DNA of 64,000 bases from Crossaster papposus (GCA_037893245.1 JBAIAA010001140.1:62001-126000), one strand, 5' to 3'; shown: positions 22,016-35,660, counted from the first letter of the stretch. The notes: a model not told the origin generated them from the sequence alone. Numbers and translations: made by a program.

Positions 22016-24553
22016 AAACACATGATGTGGGAACAAGCCCTCGAGTTAAATATGTAAAGGGAAAGAAGTGTGCATAAGAAATATGTAAAGGGAAAGAAGT
22101 GTGCATAAGAAATATGTAAAGGGAAAGAAGTGTGCATAAGAAATATGTAAAGGGAAAGAAGTGTGCATAAGAAATATGTAAAGGGAAAGAAGTGTGCATA
22201 AGAAATATGTAAAGGGAAAGAAGTGTGCATAAGAAATATGTAAAGGGAAAGAAGTGTGCATAAGAAATATGTAAAGGGAAAGAAGTGTGCATAAGAAATA
22301 TGTAAAGGGAAAGAAGTGTGCATAAGAAATAAACACATGATGTGGGAACAAGCCCTCGAGTTAAATATGTAAAGGGAAAGAAGTGTGCATAAGAAATATG
22401 TAAAGGGAAAGAAGTGTGCATAAGAAATATGTAAAGGGAAAGAAGTGTGCATAAGAAATATGTAAAGGGAAAGAAGTGTGCATAAGAAATATGTAAAGGG
22501 AAAGAAGTGTGCATAAGAAATATGTAAAGGGAAAGAAGTGTGCATAAGAAATATGTAAAGTGAAAGAAGTGTGCATAAGAAATATGTAAAGGGAAAGAAG
22601 TGTGCATAAGAAATATGTAAAGGGAAAGAAGTGTGCATAAGAAATATGTAAAGGGAAAGAAGTGTGCATAAGAAATAATAAAGGGAAAGAAGTGTGCATA
22701 ATAAATATGTAAAGGGAAAGAAGTGTGCAAAAGAAATAAACACATGATGTGGGAACAGGCCCTCGAGTTAAATATGTAAAGGGAAAGAAGTGTGCATAAG
22801 AAATATGTAAAGGGAAAGAAGTGTGCATAAGAAATATGTAAAGGGAAAGAAGTGTGCATAAGAAATATGTAAAGGGAAAGAAGTGTGCATAAGAAATATG
22901 TAAAGGGAAAGAAGTGTGCATAAGAAATATGTAAAGGGAAAGAAGTGTGCATAAGAAATATGTAAAGAGAAAGAAGTGTGCATAAGAAATATGTAAAGGG
23001 AAAGAAGTGTGCATAATAAATATGTAAAGGGAAAGAAGTGTGCATAAGAAATATGTAAAGGGAAAGAAGTGTGCATAAGAAATATGTAAAGGGAAAGAAG
23101 TGTGCATAAGAAATATGTAAAGGGAAAGAAGTGTGCATAAGAAATATGTAAAGGGAAAGAAGTGTGCATAAGAAATATGTAAAGGGAAAGAAGTGTGCAT
23201 AAGAAATAAACACATGATGTGGGAACAAGCCCTCGAGTTAAATATGTAAAGGGAAAGAAGTGTGCATAAGAAATATGTAAAGGGAAAGAAGTGTGCATAA
23301 GAAATATGTAAAGGGAAAGAAGTGTGCATAAGAAATATGTAAAGGGAAAGAAGTGTGCATAAGAAATATGTAAAGGGAAAGAAGTGTGCATAAGAAATAT
23401 GTAAAGGGAAAGAAGTGTGCATAAGAAATATGTAAAGGGAAAGAAGTGTGCATAAGAAATATGTAAAGGGAAAGAAGTGTGCATAAGAAATATGTAAAGG
23501 GAAAGAAGTGTGCATAAGAAATAAACACATGATGTGCGAACAAGCCCTCGAGTTAAATATGTAAAGGGAAAGAAGTGTGCATAAGAAATATGTAAAGGGA
23601 AAGAAGTGTGCATAAGAAATATGTAAAGGGAAAGAAGTGTGCATAAGAAATATGTAAAGGGAAAGAAGTGTGCATAAGAAATATGTAAAGGGAAAGAAGT
23701 GTGCATAAGAAATATGTAAAGGGAAAGAAGTGTGCATAAGAAATATGTAAAGGGAAAGAAGTGTGCATAAGAAATATGTAAAGGGAAAGAAGTGTGCATA
23801 AGAAATATGTCAAGGGAAAGAAGTGTGCATAAGAAATAATAAAGGGAAAGAAGTGTGCATAATAAATATGTAAAGGGAAAGAAGTGTGCATAAGAAATAT
23901 GTAAAGGGAAAGAAGTGTGCATAAGAAATATGTAAAGGGAAAGAAGTGTGCATAAGAAATATGTAAAGGGAAAGAAGTGTGCATAAGAAATATGTAAAGG
24001 GAAAGAAGTGTGCATAAGAAATATGTAAAGGGAAAGAAGTGTGCATAAGAAATATGTAAAGGGAAAGAATGTGCATAAGAAATATGTAAAGGGAAAGAAG
24101 TGTGCATAAGAAATATGTAAAGGGAAAGAAGTGTGCATAAGAAATATGTAAAGGGAAAGAAGTGTGCATAAGAAATATGTAAAGTGAAAGAAGTGTGCAT
24201 AAGAAATATGTAAAGGGAAAGAAGTGTGCATAAGAAATATGTAAAGGGAAAGAAGTGTGCATAAGAAATATGTAAAGGGAAAGAAGTGTGCATAAGAAAT
24301 ATGTAAAGGGAAAGAAGTGTGCATAAGAAATATGTAAAGGGAAAGAAGTGTGCATAAGAACTATGTAAAGGGAAAAAAGTGTGCATAAGTAATATGTAAA
24401 GGGAAAGAAGTGTGCATAAGAAATAAACACATGATGTGGGAACAAGCCCTCGAGTTAAATATGTAAAGGGAAAGAAGTGTGCATAAGAAATATGTAAAGG
24501 GAAAGAAGTGTGCATAAGAAATATGTAAAGGGAAAGAAGTGTGCATAAGAAAT

Positions 24554-24656
24554 AAACACATGATGTGGGAACAAGCCCTCGAGTTAAATATGTAAAGGGA
24601 AAGAAGTGTGCAAAAGAAATAAACACATGATGTGGGAACAGGCCCTCGAGTTAAAT
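24554..24656 (+). repeat. Spacer-unit-spacer cassette with GTGCAAAAG mark
   Basis: A full spacer, one 31-bp unit and a second full spacer make a 103-bp module. The single unit reads GTGCAAAAG instead of GTGCATAAG, and the second spacer reads AACAGGCCC instead of AACAAGCCC. This linked pair of changes recurs in 18 one-unit cassettes, with first spacers near 24554, 26841, 30395, 32681, 33277, 35594, 36190, 38711, 39375, 41296, 41896, 44057, 44653, 47187, 47783, 50446, 51042 and 62360. The same pair of marks ends the 12-unit runs at 19645, 22738 and 28579. Three other one-unit pairs (14371, 15069 and 59151) lack both marks. Confidence 0.93.
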
Positions 24657-24872
24657 ATGTAAAGGGAAAGAAGTGTGCATAAGAAATATGTAAAGGGAAA
24701 GAAGTGTGCATAAGAAATATGTAAAGGGAAAGAAGTGTGCATAAGATATATGTAAAGGGAAAGAAGTGTGCATAAGAAATATGTAAAGGGAAAGAAGTGT
24801 GCATAAGAAATATGTAAAGGGAAAGAAGTGTGCATAAGAAATATGTAAAGGGAAAGAAGTGTGCATAAGAAA

Positions 24873-24887
24873 GCCCTCGAGTTAAAT
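24873..24887 (+). repeat. Short spacer, 22-bp deletion form (first of 18)
   Basis: Here GAAA of a unit joins directly to GCCCTCGAG and TTAAAT. Relative to the full spacer exactly 22 bp are missing, including the AATAAA and TGTGGGAA motifs, while CTCGAG is kept. All 18 copies have the same junction, so the deletion arose once and was then amplified. They start at 24873, 25042, 27160, 30714, 30883, 33000, 33169, 35913, 36082, 41614, 41784, 44376, 44545, 47506, 47675, 50765, 50934 and 62252. Except at 27160 and 62252 they come in pairs separated by five units. The copies at 25042 and 30883 carry CTCTAG in place of CTCGAG. Confidence 0.95.
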
Positions 24888-27856
24888 ATGTAAAGGGAAA
24901 GAAGTGTGCATAAGAAATATGTAAAGGGAAAGAAGTGTGCATAAGAAATATGTAAAGGGAAAGAAGTGTGCATAAGAAATATGTAAAGGGAAAGAAGTGT
25001 GCATAAGAAATATGTAAAGGGAAAGAAGTGTGCATAAGAAAGCCCTCTAGTTAAATATGTAAAGGGAAAGAAGTGTGCATAAGAAATATGTAAAGGGAAA
25101 GAAGTGTGCATAAGAAATATGTAAAGGGAAAGAAGTGTGCATAAGAAATAAACACATGATGTGGGAACAAGCCCTCGAGTTAAATATGTAAAGGGAAAGA
25201 AGTGTGCAAAAGAAATAAACACATGATGTGGGAACAGGCCCTCGAGTTAAATATGTAAAGGGAAAGAAGTGTGCATAAGAAATATGTAAAGGGAAAGAAG
25301 TGTGCATAAGAAATATGTAAAGGGAAAGAAGTGTGCATAAGAAATATGTAAAGGGAAAGAAGTGTGCATAAGAAATATGTAAAGGGAAAGAAGTGTGCAT
25401 AAGAAATATGTAAAGGGAAAGAAGTGTGCATAAGAAATATGTAAAGGGAAAGAAGTGTGCATAAGAAATAATAAAGGGAAAGAAGTGTGCATAAGAAATA
25501 TGTAAAGGGAAAGAAGTGTGCATAAGAAATATGTAAAGGGAAAGAAGTGTGCATAAGAAATATGTAAAGGGAAAGAAGTGTGCATAAGAAATATGTAAAG
25601 GAAAAGAAGTGTGCATAAGAAATATGTATAGGGAAAGAAGTGTGCATAAGAAATATGTAAAGGGAAAGAAGTGTGCATAAGAAATATGTAAAGGGAAAGA
25701 AGTGTGCATAAGAAATATGTAAAGGGAAAGAAGTGTGCATAAGAAATATGTAAAGGGAAAGAAGTGTGCATAAGAAATAAACACATGATGTGGGAACAAG
25801 CCCTCGAGTTAAATATGTAAAGGGAAAGAAGTGTGCATAAGAAATATGTAAAGGGAAAGAAGTGTGCATAAGAAATATGTAAAGGGAAAGAAGTGTGCAT
25901 AAGAAATATGTAAAGGGAAAGAAGTGTGCATAAGAAATATGTAAAGGGAAAGAAGTGTGCATAAGAAATATGTAAAGGGAAAGAAGTGTGCATAAGAAAT
26001 ATGTAAAGGGAAAGAAGTGTGCATAAGAAATATGTAAAGGGAAAGAAGTGTGCATAAGAAATATGTAAAGGGAAAGAAGTGTGCATAAGAAATATGTAAA
26101 GGGAAAGAAGTGTGCATAAGAAATAATAAAGGGAAAGAAGTGTGCATAAGAAATATGTAAAGGGAAAGAAGTGTGCATAAGAAATATGTAAAGGGAAAGA
26201 AGTGTGCATAAGAAATATGTAAAGGGAAAGAAGTGTGCATAAGAAATATGTAAAGGGAAAGAAGTGTGCATAAGAAATATGTAAAGGGAAAGAAGTGTGC
26301 ATAAGAAATATGTAAAGGGAAAGAAGTGTGCATAAGAAATATGTAAAGGGAAAGAATGTGCATAAGAAATATGTAAAGGGAAAGAAGTGTGCATAAGAAA
26401 TATGTAAAGGGAAAGAAGTGTGCATAAGAAATATGTAAAGGGAAAGAAGTGTGCATAAGAAATATGTAAAGTGAAAGAAGTGTGCATAAGAAATATGTAA
26501 AGGGAAAGAAGTGTGCATAAGAAATATGTAAAGGGAAAGAAGTGTGCATAAGAAATATGTAAAGGGAAAGAAGTGTGCATAAGAAATATGTAAAGGGAAA
26601 GAAGTGTGCATAAGAAATATGTAAAGGGAAAGAAGTGTGCATAAGAACTATGTAAAGGGAAAAAAGTGTGCATAAGTAATATGTAAAGGGAAAGAAGTGT
26701 GCATAAGAAATAAACACATGATGTGGGAACAAGCCCTCGAGTTAAATATGTAAAGGGAAAGAAGTGTGCATAAGAAATATGTAAAGGGAAAGAAGTGTGC
26801 ATAAGAAATATGTAAAGGGAAAGAAGTGTGCATAAGAAATAAACACATGATGTGGGAACAAGCCCTCGAGTTAAATATGTAAAGGGAAAGAAGTGTGCAA
26901 AAGAAATAAACACATGATGTGGGAACAGGCCCTCGAGTTAAATATGTAAAGGGAAAGAAGTGTGCATAAGAAATATGTAAAGGGAAAGAAGTGTGCATAA
27001 GAAATATGTAAAGGGAAAGAAGTGTGCATAAGAAATATGTAAAGGGAAAGAAGTGTGCATAAGAAATATGTAAAGGGAAAGAAGTGTGCATAAGAAATAT
27101 GTAAAGGGAAAGAAGTGTGCATAAGAAATATGTAAAGGGAAAGAAGTGTGCATAAGAAAGCCCTCGAGTTAAATATGTAAAGGGAAAGAAGTGTGCATAA
27201 GAAATATGTAAAGGGAAAGAAGTGTGCATAAGAAATATGTAAAGGGAAAGAAGTGTGCATAAGAAATATGTAAAGGGAAAGAAGTGTGCATAAGAAATAT
27301 GTAAAGGGAAAGAAGTGTGCATAAGAAATATGTAAAGGGAAAGAAGTGTGCATAAGAAATATGTAAAGGGAAAGAAGTGTGCATAAGAAATATGTAAAGG
27401 GAAAGAAGTGTGCATAAGAAATATGTAAAGGGAAAGAAGTGTGCATAAGAAATATGTAAAGGGAAAGAATTGTGCATAAGAAATATGTAAAGGGAAAGAA
27501 GTGTGCATAAGAAATATGTAAAGGGAAAGAAGTGTGCATAAGAAATATGTAAAGGGAAAGAAGTGTGCATAAGAAATATGTAAAGGGAAAGAAGTGTGCA
27601 TAAGAAATATGTAAAGGGAAAGAAGTGTGCATAAGAAATATGTAAAGGGAAAGAAGTGTGCATAAGAAATATGTAAAGGGAAAGAAGTGTGCATAAGAAA
27701 TATGTAAAGGGAAAGAAGTGTGCATAAGAAATATGTAAAGGGAAAGAAGTGTGCATAAGAAATATGTAAAGGGAAAGAAGTGTGCATAAGAAATATGTAA
27801 AGGGAAAGAAGTGTGCATAAGAAATATGTAAAGGGAAAGAAGTGTGCATAAGAAAT

Positions 27857-30800
27857 AAACACATGATGTGGGAACAAGCCCTCGAGTTAAATATGTAAAG
27901 GGAAAGAAGTGTGCATAAGAAATATGTAAAGGGAAAGAAGTGTGCATAAGAAATATGTAAAGGGAAAGAAGTGTGCATAAGAAATATGTAAAGGGAAAGA
28001 AGTGTGCATAAGAAATATGTAAAGGGAAAGAAGTGTGCATAAGAAATATGTAAAGGGAAAGAAGTGTGCATAAGAAATATGTAAAGGGAAAGAAGTGTGC
28101 ATAAGAAATATGTAAAGGGAAAGAAGTGTGCATAAGAAATATGTAAAGGGAAAGAAGTGTGCATAAGAAATAAACACATGATGTGGGAACAAGCCCTCGA
28201 GTTAAATATGTAAAGGGAAAGAAGTGTGCATAAGAAATATGTAAAGGGAAAGAAGTGTGCATAAGAAATATGTAAAGGGAAAGAAGTGTGCATAAGAAAT
28301 ATGTAAAGGGAAAGAAGTGTGCATAAGAAATATGTAAAGGGAAAGAAGTGTGCATAAGAAATATGTAAAGGGAAAGAAGTGTGCATAAGAAATATGTAAA
28401 GGGAAAGAAGTGTGCATAAGAAATATGTAAAGGGAAAGAAGTGTGCATAAGAAATATGTAAAGGGAAAGAAGTGTGCATAAGAAATATGTAAAGGGAAAG
28501 AAGTGTGCATAAGAAATAATAAAGGGAAAGAAGTGTGCATAATAAATATGTAAAGGGAAAGAAGTGTGCAAAAGAAATAAACACATGATGTGGGAACAGG
28601 CCCTCGAGTTAAATATGTAAAGGGAAAGAAGTGTGCATAAGAAATATGTAAAGGGAAAGAAGTGTGCATAAGAAATATGTAAAGGGAAAGAAGTGTGCAT
28701 AAGAAATATGTAAAGGGAAAGAAGTGTGCATAAGAAATATGTAAAGGGAAAGAAGTGTGCATAAGAAATATGTAAAGGGAAAGAAGTGTGCATAAGAAAT
28801 ATGTAAAGAGAAAGAAGTGTGCATAAGAAATATGTAAAGGGAAAGAAGTGTGCATAAGAAATATGTAAAGGGAAAGAAGTGTGCATAAGAAATATGTAAA
28901 GGGAAAGAAGTGTGCATAAGAAATATGTAAAGGGAAAGAAGTGTGCATAAGAAATATGTAAAGGGAAAGAAGTGTGCATAAGAAATATGTAAAGGGAAAG
29001 AAGTGTGCATAAGAAATATGTAAAGGGAAAGAAGTGTGCATAAGAAATAAACACATGATGTGGGAACAAGCCCTCGAGTTAAATATGTAAAGGGAAAGAA
29101 GTGTGCATAAGAAATATGTAAAGGGAAAGAAGTGTGCATAAGAAATATGTAAAGGGAAAGAAGTGTGCATAAGAAATATGTAAAGGGAAAGAAGTGTGCA
29201 TAAGAAATATGTAAAGGGAAAGAAGTGTGCATAAGAAATATGTAAAGGGAAAGAAGTGTGCATAAGAAATATGTAAAGGGAAAGAAGTGTGCATAAGAAA
29301 TATGTAAAGGGAAAGAAGTGTGCATAAGAAATATGTAAAGGGAAAGAAGTGTGCATAAGAAATAAACACATGATGTGGGAACAAGCCCTCGAGTTAAATA
29401 TGTAAAGGGAAAGAAGTGTGCATAAGAAATATGTAAAGGGAAAGAAGTGTGCATAAGAAATATGTAAAGGGAAAGAAGTGTGCATAAGAAATATGTAAAG
29501 GGAAAGAAGTGTGCATAAGAAATATGTAAAGGGAAAGAAGTGTGCATAAGAAATATGTAAAGGGAAAGAAGTGTGCATAAGAAATATGTAAAGGGAAAGA
29601 AGTGTGCATAAGAAATATGTAAAGGGAAAGAAGTGTGCATAAGAAATATGTAAAGGGAAAGAAGTGTGCATAAGAAATAATAAAGGGAAAGAAGTGTGCA
29701 TAATAAATATGTAAAGGGAAAGAAGTGTGCATAAGAAATATGTAAAGGGAAAGAAGTGTGCATAAGAAATATGTAAAGGGAAAGAAGTGTGCATAAGAAA
29801 TATGTAAAGGGAAAGAAGTGTGCATAAGAAATATGTAAAGGGAAAGAAGTGTGCATAAGAAATATGTAAAGGGAAAGAAGTGTGCATAAGAAATATGTAA
29901 AGGGAAAGAATGTGCATAAGAAATATGTAAAGGGAAAGAAGTGTGCATAAGAAATATGTAAAGGGAAAGAAGTGTGCATAAGAAATATGTAAAGGGAAAG
30001 AAGTGTGCATAAGAAATATGTAAAGTGAAAGAAGTGTGCATAAGAAATATGTAAAGGGAAAGAAGTGTGCATAAGAAATATGTAAAGGGAAAGAAGTGTG
30101 CATAAGAAATATGTAAAGGGAAAGAAGTGTGCATAAGAAATATGTAAAGGGAAAGAAGTGTGCATAAGAAATATGTAAAGGGAAAGAAGTGTGCATAAGA
30201 ACTATGTAAAGGGAAAAAAGTGTGCATAAGTAATATGTAAAGGGAAAGAAGTGTGCATAAGAAATAAACACATGATGTGGGAACAAGCCCTCGAGTTAAA
30301 TATGTAAAGGGAAAGAAGTGTGCATAAGAAATATGTAAAGGGAAAGAAGTGTGCATAAGAAATATGTAAAGGGAAAGAAGTGTGCATAAGAAATAAACAC
30401 ATGATGTGGGAACAAGCCCTCGAGTTAAATATGTAAAGGGAAAGAAGTGTGCAAAAGAAATAAACACATGATGTGGGAACAGGCCCTCGAGTTAAATATG
30501 TAAAGGGAAAGAAGTGTGCATAAGAAATATGTAAAGGGAAAGAAGTGTGCATAAGAAATATGTAAAGGGAAAGAAGTGTGCATAAGATATATGTAAAGGG
30601 AAAGAAGTGTGCATAAGAAATATGTAAAGGGAAAGAAGTGTGCATAAGAAATATGTAAAGGGAAAGAAGTGTGCATAAGAAATATGTAAAGGGAAAGAAG
30701 TGTGCATAAGAAAGCCCTCGAGTTAAATATGTAAAGGGAAAGAAGTGTGCATAAGAAATATGTAAAGGGAAAGAAGTGTGCATAAGAAATATGTAAAGGG

Positions 30801-32747
30801 AAAGAAGTGTGCATAAGAAATATGTAAAGGGAAAGAAGTGTGCATAAGAAATATGTAAAGGGAAAGAAGTGTGCATAAGAAAGCCCTCTAGTTAAATATG
30901 TAAAGGGAAAGAAGTGTGCATAAGAAATATGTAAAGGGAAAGAAGTGTGCATAAGAAATATGTAAAGGGAAAGAAGTGTGCATAAGAAATAAACACATGA
31001 TGTGGGAACAAGCCCTCGAGTTAAATATGTAAAGGGAAAGAAGTGTGCAAAAGAAATAAACACATGATGTGGGAACAGGCCCTCGAGTTAAATATGTAAA
31101 GGGAAAGAAGTGTGCATAAGAAATATGTAAAGGGAAAGAAGTGTGCATAAGAAATATGTAAAGGGAAAGAAGTGTGCATAAGAAATATGTAAAGGGAAAG
31201 AAGTGTGCATAAGAAATATGTAAAGGGAAAGAAGTGTGCATAAGAAATATGTAAAGGGAAGAAGTGTGCATAAGAAATATGTAAAGGGAAAGAAGTGTGC
31301 ATAAGAAATAATAAAGGGAAAGAAGTGTGCATAAGAAATATGTAAAGGGAAAGAAGTGTGCATAAGAAATATGTAAAGGGAAAGAAGTGTGCATAAGAAA
31401 TATGTAAAGGGAAAGAAGTGTGCATAAGAAATATGTAAAGGAAAAGAAGTGTGCATAAGAAATATGTATAGGGAAAGAAGTGTGCATAAGAAATATGTAA
31501 AGGGAAAGAAGTGTGCATAAGAAATATGTAAAGGGAAAGAAGTGTGCATAAGAAATATGTAAAGGGAAAGAAGTGTGCATAAGAAATATGTAAAGGGAAA
31601 GAAGTGTGCATAAGAAATAAACACATGATGTGGGAACAAGCCCTCGAGTTAAATATGTAAAGGGAAAGAAGTGTGCATAAGAAATATGTAAAGGGAAAGA
31701 AGTGTGCATAAGAAATATGTAAAGGGAAAGAAGTGTGCATAAGAAATATGTAAAGGGAAAGAAGTGTGCATAAGAAATATGTAAAGGGAAAGAAGTGTGC
31801 ATAAGAAATATGTAAAGGGAAAGAAGTGTGCATAAGAAATATGTAAAGGGAAAGAAGTGTGCATAAGAAATATGTAAAGGGAAAGAAGTGTGCATAAGAA
31901 ATATGTAAAGGGAAAGAAGTGTGCATAAGAAATATGTAAAGGGAAAGAAGTGTGCATAAGAAATAATAAAGGGAAAGAAGTGTGCATAAGAAATATGTAA
32001 AGGGAAAGAAGTGTGCATAAGAAATATGTAAAGGGAAAGAAGTGTGCATAAGAAATATGTAAAGGGAAAGAAGTGTGCATAAGAAATATGTAAAGGGAAA
32101 GAAGTGTGCATAAGAAATATGTAAAGGGAAAGAAGTGTGCATAAGAAATATGTAAAGGGAAAGAAGTGTGCATAAGAAATATGTAAAGGGAAAGAATGTG
32201 CATAAGAAATATGTAAAGGGAAAGAAGTGTGCATAAGAAATATGTAAAGGGAAAGAAGTGTGCATAAGAAATATGTAAAGGGAAAGAAGTGTGCATAACA
32301 AATATGTAAAGTGAAAGAAGTGTGCATAAGAAATATGTAAAGGGAAAGAAGTGTGCATAAGAAATATGTAAAGGGAAAGAAGTGTGCATAAGAAATATGT
32401 AAAGGGAAAGAAGTGTGCATAAGAAATATGTAAAGGGAAAGAAGTGTGCATAAGAAATATGTAAAGGGAAAGAAGTGTGCATAAGAACTATGTAAAGGGA
32501 AAAAAGTGTGCATAAGTAATATGTAAAGGGAAAGAAGTGTGCATAAGAAATAAACACATGATGTGGGAACAAGCCCTCGAGTTAAATATGTAAAGGGAAA
32601 GAAGTGTGCATAAGAAATATGTAAAGGGAAAGAAGTGTGCATAAGAAATATGTAAAGGGAAAGAAGTGTGCATAAGAAATAAACACATGATGTGGGAACA
32701 AGCCCTCGAGTTAAATATGTAAAGGGAAAGAAGTGTGCAAAAGAAAT
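27857..32747 (+). repeat. Region B higher-order repeat, copy 2
   Basis: The order 9-12-14-9-28-3-1-7-5-3-1-17-29-3-1-7 repeats from 27857. Every mark of copy 1 recurs at an offset of 5,841 bp, or 5,840 after a private base loss near 31258. Examples are GAATGTGC near 29910, AACTATG near 30201, AAGATATATG near 30586, CTCTAG near 30886 and ATGTATAGGG near 31467. I noticed only about half a dozen differences over 5.1 kb, such as CATAACAAAT near 32298, which suggests identity near 99.9%. The match runs through the 7-unit run ending at 33000. There the copy passes into the region C pattern: a 5-unit run follows instead of the 22-unit run. Confidence 0.94.
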
Positions 32748-35660
32748 AAACACATGATGTGGGAACAGGCCCTCGAGTTAAATATGTAAAGGGAAAGAAG
32801 TGTGCATAAGAAATATGTAAAGGGAAAGAAGTGTGCATAAGAAATATGTAAAGGGAAAGAAGTGTGCATAAGAAATATGTAAAGGGAAAGAAGTGTGCAT
32901 AAGAAATATGTAAAGGGAAAGAAGTGTGCATAAGAAATATGTAAAGGGAAAGAAGTGTGCATAAGAAATATGTAAAGGGAAAGAAGTGTGCATAAGAAAG
33001 CCCTCGAGTTAAATATGTAAAGGGAAAGAAGTGTGCATAAGAAATATGTAAAGGGAAAGAAGTGTGCATAAGAAATATGTAAAGGGAAAGAAGTGTGCAT
33101 AAGAAATATGTAAAGGGAAAGAAGTGTGCATAAGAAATATGTAAAGGGAAAGAAGTGTGCATAAGAAAGCCCTCGAGTTAAATATGTAAAGGGAAAGAAG
33201 TGTGCATAAGAAATATGTAAAGGGAAAAAAGTGTGCATAAGAAATATGTAAAGGGAAAGAAGTGTGCATAAGAAATAAACACATGATGTGGGAACAAGCC
33301 CTCGAGTTAAATATGTAAAGGGAAAGAAGTGTGCAAAAGAAATAAACACATGATGTGGGAACAGGCCCTCGAGTTAAATATGTAAAGGGAAAGAAGTGTG
33401 CATAAGAAATATGTAAAGGGAAAGAAGTGTGCATAAGAAATATGTAAAGGGAAAGAAGTGTGCATAAGAAATATGTAAAGGGAAAGAAGTGTGCATAAGA
33501 AATATGTAAAGGGAAAAAAGTGTGCATAAGAAATATGTAAAGGGAAAGAAGTGTGCATAAGAAATATGTAAAGGGAAAGAAGTGTGCATAAGAAATAATA
33601 AAGGGAAAGAAGTGTGCATAAGAAATATGTAAAGGGAAAGAAGTGTGCATAAGAAATATGTAAAGGGAAAGAAGTGTGCATAAGAAATATGTAAAGGGAA
33701 AGAAGTGTGCATAAGAAATATGTAAAGGAAAAGAAGTGTGCATAAGAAATATGTATAGGGAAAGAAGTGTGCATAAGAAATATGTAAAGGGAAAGAAGTG
33801 TGCATAAGAAATATGTAAAGGGAAAGAAGTGTGCATAGGAAATATGTAAATGGAAAGAAGTGTGCATAAGAAATATGTAAAGGGAAAGAAGTGTGCATAA
33901 GAAATATGTAAATGGAAAGAAGTGTGCATAAGAAATATGTAAAGGGAAAGAAGTGTGCATAAAAAATATGTAAAGGGAAAGAAGTGTGCATAAGAAATAT
34001 GTAAAGGGAAAGAAGTGTGCATAAGAAATATGTAAAGGGAAAGAAGTGTGCATAATAAATATGTAAAGGGAAAGAAGTGTGCATAAGAAATATGTAAAGG
34101 GAAAGAAGTGTGCATAAGAAATATGTAAAGGGAAAAAGGTGTGCATAAGAAATATGTAAAGGGAAAGAAGTGTGCATAAGAAATAAACACATGATGTGGG
34201 AACAAGCCCTCGAGTTAAATATGTAAAGGGAAAGAAGTGTGCATAAGAAATATGTAAAGGGAAAGAAGTGTGCATAATAAATATGTAAAGGGAAAGAAGT
34301 GTGCATAAGAAATAAACACATGATGTGGGAACAAGCCCTCGAGTTAAATATGTAAAGGGAAAGAAGTGTGAATAAGAAATATGTAAAGGGAAAGAAGTGT
34401 GCATAAGAAATATGTAAAGGGAAAAAAATGTGCATACGAAATATGTAAAGGGAAAGAAGTGTGCATAAGAAATATCTAAAGGGAAAGAAGTGTGCATAAG
34501 AAATATGTAAAGGGAAAGAAGTGTGCATAAGAAATATGTAAAGGGAAAGAAGTGTGCATAATAAATATGTAAAAGGAAGGAAGTGTGCATAAGAAATATG
34601 TAAAGGGAAAGAAGTGTGCATAAGAAATATGTAAAGGGAAAGAAGTGTGCATAAGAAATATGTAAAGGGAAAGAAGTGTGCATAAGAAATATGTAAAGGG
34701 AAAGAAGTGTGCATAAGAAATATGTAAAGGGAAAGAAGTGTGCATAAGAAATATGTAAAGGGAAAGAAGTGTGCATAAGAAATATGTAAAGGAAAAGAAG
34801 TGTGCATAAGAAATATGTAAAGGGAAAGAAGTGTGCATAAGAAATATGTAAAGGGAAAGAAGTGTGCATAAGAAATATGTAAAGGGAAAGAAGTGTGCAT
34901 AAGAAATATGTAAAGGGAAAGAAGTGTGCATAAGAAATAAACACATGATGTCGGGACAAGCCCTCGAGTTAAATATGTAAAGGGAAAGAAGTGTGCATAA
35001 GAAAAAATAAAGGGAAAGAAGTGTGCATAAGAAATATGTAAAGGGAAAGCAGTGTGCATAAGAAATATGTAAAGGGAAAGAAGTGTGCATAAGAAATATG
35101 TAAAGGGAAAGAAGTGTGCATAAGAAATATGTAAAGGGAAAGAAGTGTGCATAAGAAATATGTAAAGGGAAATATGTGTGCATAAGAAATATGTAAAGGG
35201 AAAGAAGTGTGCATAAGAAATATGTAAAGGGAAATAAGTGTGCATAAGAAATATGTAAAGGGAAAGAAGTGTGCATAAGAAATATGTAAAGGGAAAGAAG
35301 TGTGCATAAGAAATATGTAAAGGGAAAGAAGTGTGCATAAGAAATATGTAAAGGGAAAGAAGTGTGCATAAGAAATATGTAAAGGGAAAGAAGTGTGCAT
35401 AAGAAATATGAAAAGGGAAAGAAGTGTGCATAAGAAATATGTAAAGGGAAAGAAGTGTGCATAAGAAATATGTAAAGTGAAAGAAGTGTGCATAAGAAAT
35501 ATGTAAAGGGAAAGAAGTGTGCATAAGAAATATGTAAAGGGAAAGAAGTGTGCATAAGAAATATGTAAAGTGAAAGAAGTGTGCATAAGAAATAAACACA
35601 TGATGTGGGAACAAGCCCTCGAGTTAAATATGTAAAGGGAAAGAAGTGTGCAAAAGAAAT
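32748..35660 (+). repeat. Region C higher-order repeat, copy 1 (2,913 bp)
   Basis: Runs are 7, 5, 3, 1, 26, 3, 19, 20 and 1 units. Marks in order are GGAAAAAAG (33225), a 30-bp unit (33595), AAAGGAAAAG, ATGTATAGGG (33748), CATAGGAAAT with AAATGG (33836), GGAAAAAGGTG (34133), GTGAATAAG (34370), CATACGAAAT (34436), ATATCTAAAG (34473), AAAAGGAAGG (34572), a spacer with TCGGGACAAG (34939), GAAAAAATAAAG (35002), AAAGCAGTG and AAATATGTG (35170). The last long run has 20 units against 27 in copies 2-4, so seven units are missing here or were gained there. Confidence 0.94.

Larger units (their letters stand above)
24425..25216 (+). repeat. Core spacer cluster 3-1-7-5-3-1 (792 bp)
   Basis: Six spacers bound runs of 3, 1, 7, 5, 3 and 1 units: full, full (start of the cassette), AACAGG, short, short, full. 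This is the densest spacer arrangement in the window. The same cluster is seen at 30266, 32552, 41166, 43928 and 50317. A version without the leading 3-unit run occurs at 35594 and 47187, and a truncated one (3-1-7) at 26712. It is the shared anchor of regions B and C, and HOR copies seem to begin or end around it. Confidence 0.93.
22016..27856 (+). repeat. Region B higher-order repeat, copy 1 (5,841 bp)
   Basis: The run lengths are 9, 12, 14, 9, 28, 3, 1, 7, 5, 3, 1, 17, 29, 3, 1, 7 and 22; the 7-unit and 5-unit runs end in short spacers. Full spacers start at 22016, 22331, 22738, 23208, 23523, 24425, 24554, 24621, 25150, 25217, 25779, 26712, 26841 and 26908. Diagnostic marks are GAATGTGC (one base lost) near 24069 and 26356, AACTATG near 24360 and 26647, AAGATATATG near 24745, CTCTAG at 25045-25050 and ATGTATAGGG near 25627. 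The half-units 28-3-1-7 and 29-3-1-7 share marks, so the HOR contains an older inner duplication. Private changes include ATGTCAAGGG near 23810 and a TGTGCGAAC spacer at 23523. Confidence 0.95.
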
